From: Mangrovibacterium marinum
GTDB lineage: Bacteria > Bacteroidota > Bacteroidia > Bacteroidales > Prolixibacteraceae
Assembly: GCF_003046625.1 (NCBI RefSeq)
Contig: NZ_QAAD01000031.1
Span: 1-33,426 of the forward strand
DNA length: 33,426 nt
Reading direction: 5' to 3'
Shown here: one piece after another, positions 29,184-33,426 of the stretch
How positions within the stretch are numbered: position 1 is the stretch's first letter
Layout: each line of letters starts with the position of its first letter
Program-made: the position numbers and the translations under genes
Notes under the pieces: model-generated
The model's input: the letters and a program-made list of their open reading frames with translations, nothing else
Databases searched by the model: none
What the model was told of the DNA's origin: nothing

Positions 29184-31061
29184 TCACGCTTTTTCGCTTA
29201 GCTCCAGCCAGCGCAATTCTTTTTCGTCCAGTTCATCCTTCAGTTGGGCGTAACGTTGGCTTTTTTCGATTAATGCTTCGGGGGCAAGTTCGCCGGAGTT
29301 CATCTGGTTTTCAAGGCTTGTTTTTTCTTCTTCCAGCTTGGCCAAATCTTTTTCCAACTGTTCGAACTCGCGTTTTTCGTTAAAGCTTAGTTTTTGCGAC
29401 TGCTGCTTTGGTTTTGTCGGAGTCGTTTTCACCTCTTTGGCTTGAGCTAAGGCTTTTGCTTCAGCCTGGGCACGTTCTTCTTCCTCTTCAACGCTGTTGC
29501 GGTAAATGGTGTAGTTGCCCGGAAAGTCTTTGATTTTTCCGTCGCCCTCGAACACAAACAGGTGATCCACGATCTTATCCATAAAATAGCGGTCGTGCGA
29601 AACCACAATCACGCATCCATCGAAGGCTGCCAGATAGTCTTCCAGCACATTGAGCGTCATGATGTCCAGGTCGTTTGTTGGCTCATCAAGGATTAAAAAG
29701 TTGGGGTTTTGCATTAGGATGGTACACAGGTACAGCCGACGTTTTTCGCCACCGCTAAGCTTTTCAATCAGGCCATACTGACTTTCGGGCGGGAAAAGAA
29801 AGCGCGTTAGCAGCTGGCTGGCGGTCATGCGGTTTCCATCTTCGAAGGTCACCACTTCAGCGATGTTTTTCACCACATCAATTACTTTGTCGGTGGGGTT
29901 AAAGTCGATGCCGTCCTGCCGGTAATAGCCTATTTTAATGGTTTGTCCCCAGTCAATTGTTCCCTTGTCGGCCGGTATTGCCTGGGTGATGACATTCAGA
30001 AAGGTTGATTTTCCGGTTCCGTTTTTTCCCACAATACCTACTTTCTCGAAACGCGAAAATTTGTAGGTGAAATCATCGATTAAAATCAGATCGCCATAAG
30101 CTTTCGACACCTGGTCAAGCTCCAGAATTTTACTCCCCATTCGCGAGGAGGCAATGCTCAGCTCCAGGTTGTCTTCGCGACGCCGAAAGCCGGCCTTTTC
30201 TTTCAGCTCGTAAAAGGCATCAACACGGTACTTGGCCTTATGGCTGCGGGCTTTAGGCATGCGGCGCATCCATTCCAGCTCCGTACGCAGCAGGTTTTGG
30301 GCTTTTTCAGTCGATGCCTGTTGCTGCTCAATACGTTCCTGGCGTTTTTCCAGATAATAGCTGTAGTTGCCTTTGTAGCTGTATACCTGGTTCTGGTCAA
30401 TTTCAATGATCTCGTTACACACGCGATCCAGAAAATAGCGGTCGTGAGTGACCATAAACAAGGTGCAGTTTGTGCGGTCGAGGTATTGTTCCAGCCATTC
30501 AATCATTTCCAGGTCGAGGTGGTTGGTCGGTTCGTCCAGCATGAGCAGGTCCGGCTCGTTGACCAGGATGTTGGCCAGTGCCAGGCGCTTTTGCTGTCCG
30601 CCCGAGAGGGAGCCCACCAGTTGGTCGAAGTTATCGATTTTAAGCTGACTTAAAATCTGCTTCACCTTCACCTCGAAATCCCAGGCATGCAGTTCGTCCA
30701 TTTGTACGGTCAGCTTTTCCATAGCCTGGTGGTCGTTGTGTTTGATGGCTTTCTCAAACTCCCGAACCACTTGCAGCGCGGGATTGTCCGACTTCAAGGC
30801 TTGTTCCAGCACGGTTAGCCGGTCGTCCAAATCGGGGTTTTGGCGCAGGTAGCCAATTTTTACATCCTTGGTTTTGGTAATAATTCCACTGTCAGGCTCA
30901 TCGTTTCCGGCCAAAATTTCCATCATGGTGGTTTTTCCGGCCCCGTTTTTGGCAATCAAGGCCACTTTCTGGTCTTTGAAAATGGTAAACGAGATGTTTT
31001 CAAAAAGCATGTAATCTGCAAAACGCTTCGAGATCTGTTCGGCCTGTATATAGGGAGTCAT
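29184..31061 (-). CDS. uup: ABC-F family ATPase, Uup-like
   Basis: 625 residues from the ATG at 31061 (MTPYIQAEQISKRF); a TTG upstream at 31106 would overlap the promoter and is unlikely. Two ABC domains without membrane segments: first with AKNGAGKTT and SLSGGQQKRLALA, LMLDEPTNHLD; second with GKNGTGKSTF, LSGGEKRRLYL and LDEPTNDLD. The linker between them carries the Lys/Arg-rich segment RMPKARSHKAKYR. A charged coiled-coil C-terminal domain (about 540-625) is typical of Uup. ABC-F proteins act on ribosomes; Uup is also linked to DNA structure maintenance. It is transcribed away from nth, with its own promoter. Confidence 0.92.
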   Translation of the reverse strand: MTPYIQAEQISKRFADYMLFENISFTIFKDQKVALIAKNGAGKTTMMEILAGNDEPDSGIITKTKDVKIGYLRQNPDLDDRLTVLEQALKSDNPALQVVREFEKAIKHNDHQAMEKLTVQMDELHAWDFEVKVKQILSQLKIDNFDQLVGSLSGGQQKRLALANILVNEPDLLMLDEPTNHLDLEMIEWLEQYLDRTNCTLFMVTHDRYFLDRVCNEIIEIDQNQVYSYKGNYSYYLEKRQERIEQQQASTEKAQNLLRTELEWMRRMPKARSHKAKYRVDAFYELKEKAGFRRREDNLELSIASSRMGSKILELDQVSKAYGDLILIDDFTYKFSRFEKVGIVGKNGTGKSTFLNVITQAIPADKGTIDWGQTIKIGYYRQDGIDFNPTDKVIDVVKNIAEVVTFEDGNRMTASQLLTRFLFPPESQYGLIEKLSGGEKRRLYLCTILMQNPNFLILDEPTNDLDIMTLNVLEDYLAAFDGCVIVVSHDRYFMDKIVDHLFVFEGDGKIKDFPGNYTIYRNSVEEEEERAQAEAKALAQAKEVKTTPTKPKQQSQKLSFNEKREFEQLEKDLAKLEEEKTSLENQMNSGELAPEALIEKSQRYAQLKDELDEKELRWLELSEKA

Positions 31062-31266
31062 TGGTTCTAATTTTTGCCCAAAAATAGGAATAATACCGAT
31101 TGGCAATAGAATTGAGGCTTAAATTCGTTCCAGTCTTTATGGCTCAGGCATTAATCCTTGTAATTTCAGCCTTTTGCTTAAAGCGCAGGTTGAAAAACAA
31201 TTGGTATAATTTGCATCGTAGGGGAGATGGCGTATTTTTGTTTGAGACAGAACAAACAACAGCGAG
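31062..31266. promoter_or_regulatory. Divergent promoter region between the ABC-F gene and nth
   Basis: For nth (plus strand): TTTG at 31210-31213, 19 bases, TATTTTTG at 31233-31240, a textbook Bacteroidota promoter. For the ABC-F gene (minus strand): TATTTTTG (complement 31079-31086) with TTG 17 bases upstream (31104-31106). No other feature seen. Confidence 0.7.
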
Positions 31267-31926
31267 ATGTTAAAAAAAGAACGATACGAAAAGGTTATTG
31301 CTTATTTTCAAAAAGAAATGCCTATTGCCGAAACCGAGCTGCATTATTCAAACCCCTACGAGTTGCTGGTGGCGGTCATTCTTTCGGCTCAGTGTACCGA
31401 TAAGCGGGTAAACCAGCTAACGCCCGAGTTGTTTAAGCGTTTTCCCCAACCGGAACTTATGGCCGAGGTGGAGGCTGCCGAGGTATTCGATTATATCCGT
31501 TCCTGCTCGTACCCCAACAACAAGGCGAAACATCTGGTGGGGATGGCCCGGATGCTGGTCAACGATTTTGAAGGGGTGGTACCCGACGATGTGAAAGAGC
31601 TGCAAAAGCTGCCGGGAGTAGGGCGGAAGACAGCTAATGTGATAGCCTCGGTTGTGTACGAAAAGCCTGCTTTTGCGGTCGATACGCACGTGTTTCGGGT
31701 GTCGGCCCGCATCGGTTTGACCACCAATGCCAAGACGCCGTTGGAAACCGAGAAACAGCTGATGAAGTATTTCCCCGAAGAAATAGTTCCTCTGGCGCAT
31801 CACTGGTTAATTCTGCACGGGCGCTATACCTGCCTGGCACGCTCGCCCCGCTGTTCGAAATGTGGACTGACCGATTGCTGCAAATATTACGATCAAAATG
31901 TCAGGAAGACAGAAAAAGGGAAATAA
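31267..31926 (+). CDS. nth: Endonuclease III, DNA glycosylase/AP lyase
   Basis: 219 residues, normal length. Base-excision repair enzyme removing oxidised pyrimidines. The helix-hairpin-helix is LPGVGRKTANVI with catalytic K121; the catalytic aspartate is D139 in FAVDTHVFRV. The [4Fe-4S] loop has the exact spacing C189-x6-C196-x2-C199-x5-C205. Starts at ATG with GCGAGATG upstream and a strong promoter 26 bases before. Single gene unit as far as visible. Clearly backbone, not cassette material. Confidence 0.97.
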   Translation: MLKKERYEKVIAYFQKEMPIAETELHYSNPYELLVAVILSAQCTDKRVNQLTPELFKRFPQPELMAEVEAAEVFDYIRSCSYPNNKAKHLVGMARMLVNDFEGVVPDDVKELQKLPGVGRKTANVIASVVYEKPAFAVDTHVFRVSARIGLTTNAKTPLETEKQLMKYFPEEIVPLAHHWLILHGRYTCLARSPRCSKCGLTDCCKYYDQNVRKTEKGK

Positions 31927-32022
31927 GACGTTCTTTTTCATAGTCGTTATCTGTTCATGTTAAGTCCACTTTAAGAGATTTTAAAAGCTTATTTGGATTG
32001 ATGAAAAATAATAGGGAGTTCC

Positions 32023-32052
32023 TTTGATTTTTTGGCAAACTTTGTACTTTTG
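32023..32052 (+). promoter_or_regulatory. Promoter of the ferredoxin gene
   Basis: TTTG at 32023-32026, 18 bases, then TACTTTTG at 32045-32052, an exact TAnnTTTG. It is 33 bases upstream of the start codon. The rest of 31927-32084 shows nothing else. Confidence 0.7.
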
Positions 32053-32072
32053 CTCGTAATCTTTAACTATAA

Positions 32073-32255
<183 letters not shown>

Positions 32256-32280
32256 TCATCGGACAGCATAAAAAAATTCG

Positions 32281-32309
32281 CCTGCCAGATTTTTCTGGCA
32301 GGTTTTTTT
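32281..32309 (+). terminator. Rho-independent terminator of the ferredoxin gene
   Basis: Perfect 9-bp stem CCTGCCAGA/TCTGGCAGG with a short T loop, followed by seven T. The following 32310-32454 holds no gene. Confidence 0.9.
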
Positions 32310-32454
32310 GTGCCTTTTCGCCGCGGCAAACGTGACGAAGGGCAAGATATTGCCGTGTTTTATCAACAATGAGCTGTTAATAGGCATTTTTCTTTCTTTT
32401 TAGGGGTAACCTTTAGGCGAAATGTCGTATATTATGTGTGGCTAAGAGAGAAAT

Positions 32455-32799
32455 ATGAAAGCAGCTCTACTTTGTATGATATTATTATTGTCTGTTTGTT
32501 TTGGAAATGCCCAAACAGAACCGTCGTTGGAGCCGGAAAACCTGACGAAGGTTGAAAAGGTATATCCGAACCCAATGGACGAGCATATTATTGTAGAGAT
32601 CACTTCCGAAGAATATGCCAACGCTACTTTTATTTTGATGGATATTTTGGGCAACACTGTTCAGCGGTGGGATGCCCGGGAATTAACTCCGGGGCTTCAA
32701 AATGTACGCCTGAACCTGAAAAATCTGCATTCCGGTATTTACTTGCTGAAGGTGGTCATCAACAACAAAAGTTTTGTCCATCGCTTACGCAAAGTCTAA
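32455..32799 (+). CDS. Small secreted protein consisting of a T9SS type A sorting domain
   Basis: 114 residues. Signal peptide about 1-19 (ending GNA/QT), then a short linker and an almost complete C-terminal sorting domain: KVYPNPMDEHIIVEI, LMDILGNTVQRW and NLKNLHSGIYLLKVV. This is the signal for type IX secretion, restricted to Bacteroidota, and normally found at the end of large secreted proteins. Here it makes up nearly the whole protein, so the gene is either a remnant of a longer cargo or a stand-alone small surface protein. AGAGAG precedes the ATG. No neighbours in operon. Confidence 0.88.
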   Translation: MKAALLCMILLLSVCFGNAQTEPSLEPENLTKVEKVYPNPMDEHIIVEITSEEYANATFILMDILGNTVQRWDARELTPGLQNVRLNLKNLHSGIYLLKVVINNKSFVHRLRKV

Positions 32800-33426
32800 G
32801 CCTCATTTTTGGGGCTTTATCGTTTTATCCGACCATTTTACAGGCTAATTTACAGACTGAAAAATTCAGCCCGAATGCTGTCCCGATTAATCGGGATTGA
32901 AACCTCCTAAAAACACAGATGATTCCGGGGATCACCAACAGGAATGAAAGTTCACTATTTTCGACGATGCTGTTGTCGTTGTTTTCAACAGTTGTCGGGT
33001 TGTCGTTCCACTTCTAATCAAAAACAGTTTTTGGCATTGCGGCTTAGCGCCTGTGCGTAGTAAGACTTTCAGAAAAAACTACATGATTCGGAGGGAATCA
33101 CCAACAGGAATGAAAGTGGTGGAAGACAGCAGAAGGCATTTAAGAGAAGACGGAAGCTCGCTCGGAGCGGGACCGGCCTACTTTTTATCGATGGTGAGAG
33201 GCGAACCGGAAGCTTAGTGAATCCGGGAAGCTCCGCTCCGGCAGCTGCCGGACTGGAGATCACCCGGCTGAACTTAGCTTTCGGGAGCTGACACCTGAAG
33301 ATAAAAATAAGCCTTGCGTTTTCTGTTTCGTCTTTGGGGCAAGCCAAAGATGAAAACCCGTCCGGTAGGACAAAAGATCCGAATTGCGCAAAAGTAGGAG
33401 TGAAAAACAGCCAGTTTTGGGGCAAC
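32800..33426. other. Gene-poor right edge with a paired direct repeat
   Basis: No convincing gene. A weak AAGCC/GGCTT hairpin follows the T9SS gene stop. TCCCGATT-AATCGGGA (32881-32896) is a perfect 16-bp palindrome. A 33-35-bp direct repeat ending in ATCACCAACAGGAATGAAAG occurs at 32919-32951 and 33083-33117. From about 33120 the sequence is GC-rich and full of short inverted repeats (CGCTC-G-GAGCG, GGAAGCTCCGCTCCGG, CAGCTG). An open minus-strand frame at 33069-33425 reads as unlikely protein. Confidence 0.5.

Noticed and set aside
32881-32905. TCGGGATTGAAAC resembling the end of a CRISPR repeat
   Set aside because: It occurs once only, with no spacer-repeat periodicity; no CRISPR array or cas gene is visible anywhere in the window.
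33120-33320. Possible group II intron fragment (GGTGAGAGGC-like text)
   Set aside because: No recognisable domain V hairpin or reverse transcriptase; the resemblance is too short.
33069-33425. Minus-strand frame of 118 codons at the right edge
   Set aside because: It runs through the direct repeat and the inverted-repeat-rich segment, with no domain; open by composition.

Overview
The window looks like a chromosomal segment of a marine or anaerobic Bacteroidota (Bacteroidales/Marinilabiliales-like). The evidence is TTTG-N19-TAnnTTTG promoters in front of the housekeeping genes, a type IX secretion (T9SS) sorting-domain protein, a CusA pump fused to its outer-membrane factor, a GDCCVxC protein and membrane-bound AraC regulators. 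The species cannot be named from sequence alone.

Layout. (1) 1-412: the C-terminal tail of a transposase (IS91-like is my best guess) and its non-coding end. (2) About 413-27199: an AT-rich array that I read as integron-like. Seven cassettes (c1-c7, numbered left to right) are separated by long imperfect palindromes at 413-476, 1036-1164, 12553-12686, 13839-13973, 14584-14718, 18661-18794 and 19260-19392. Every convincing cassette gene is on the minus strand. c1 (unknown protein), c3 (two-TM membrane protein), c4 and c6 (no convincing gene) are small. c2 (metal-efflux island), c5 (Ntn-hydrolase-like protein plus zinc-hook ATPase, a possible defence pair) and c7 (RND multidrug-type efflux operon with its AraC regulator) are large. 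(3) 27269-28429: a tyrosine recombinase pointing into the array. (4) 28430-29183: two tandem-repeat blocks. (5) 29184-33426: backbone genes: Uup-type ABC-F ATPase, endonuclease III, a 2[4Fe-4S] ferredoxin and a small T9SS cargo-like protein, then an unexplained gene-poor edge.

The main result is the cassette grammar. Each cassette starts (minus-strand sense) with GTT plus cassette-specific bases and ends with the reverse complement of its own start: GTTAGCGGTA/TACCGCTAAC for c1, GTTGGGGTTA/TAACCCCAAC for c3, GTTACAGCCT/AGGCTGTAAC for c4, GTTGTAAGC/GCTTACAAC for c5, GTTGTATGC/GCATACAAC for c7. This is how integron cassettes relate to their attC sites, but the cores are not canonical GTTRRRY, the match is longer than usual, and the adjacent recombinase lacks the IntI-specific insertion. 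All six long palindromes share two G.T wobble positions, so the strand antisense to the genes folds better, as for attC bottom strands.

A second family of nested hairpins, with a conserved TCTT/ATGT internal loop and covarying stems, sits at both ends of the payload in each of the three large cassettes, always in the same orientation. c5 and c7 share nearly identical outer ends around unrelated payloads, which suggests payload exchange inside a common frame.

Functionally, c2 is a coordinated metal-homeostasis module: Fur-family repressor, His-rich exported protein, TRASH-like protein, CusA-OMF fusion plus CusB adaptor, PII-like protein, two CDF-type transporters, YnfA and GDCCVxC. A perfect palindrome sits at its internal promoter. 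c7 is a complete tripartite efflux system. All functional calls come from reading motifs; no database search was run.
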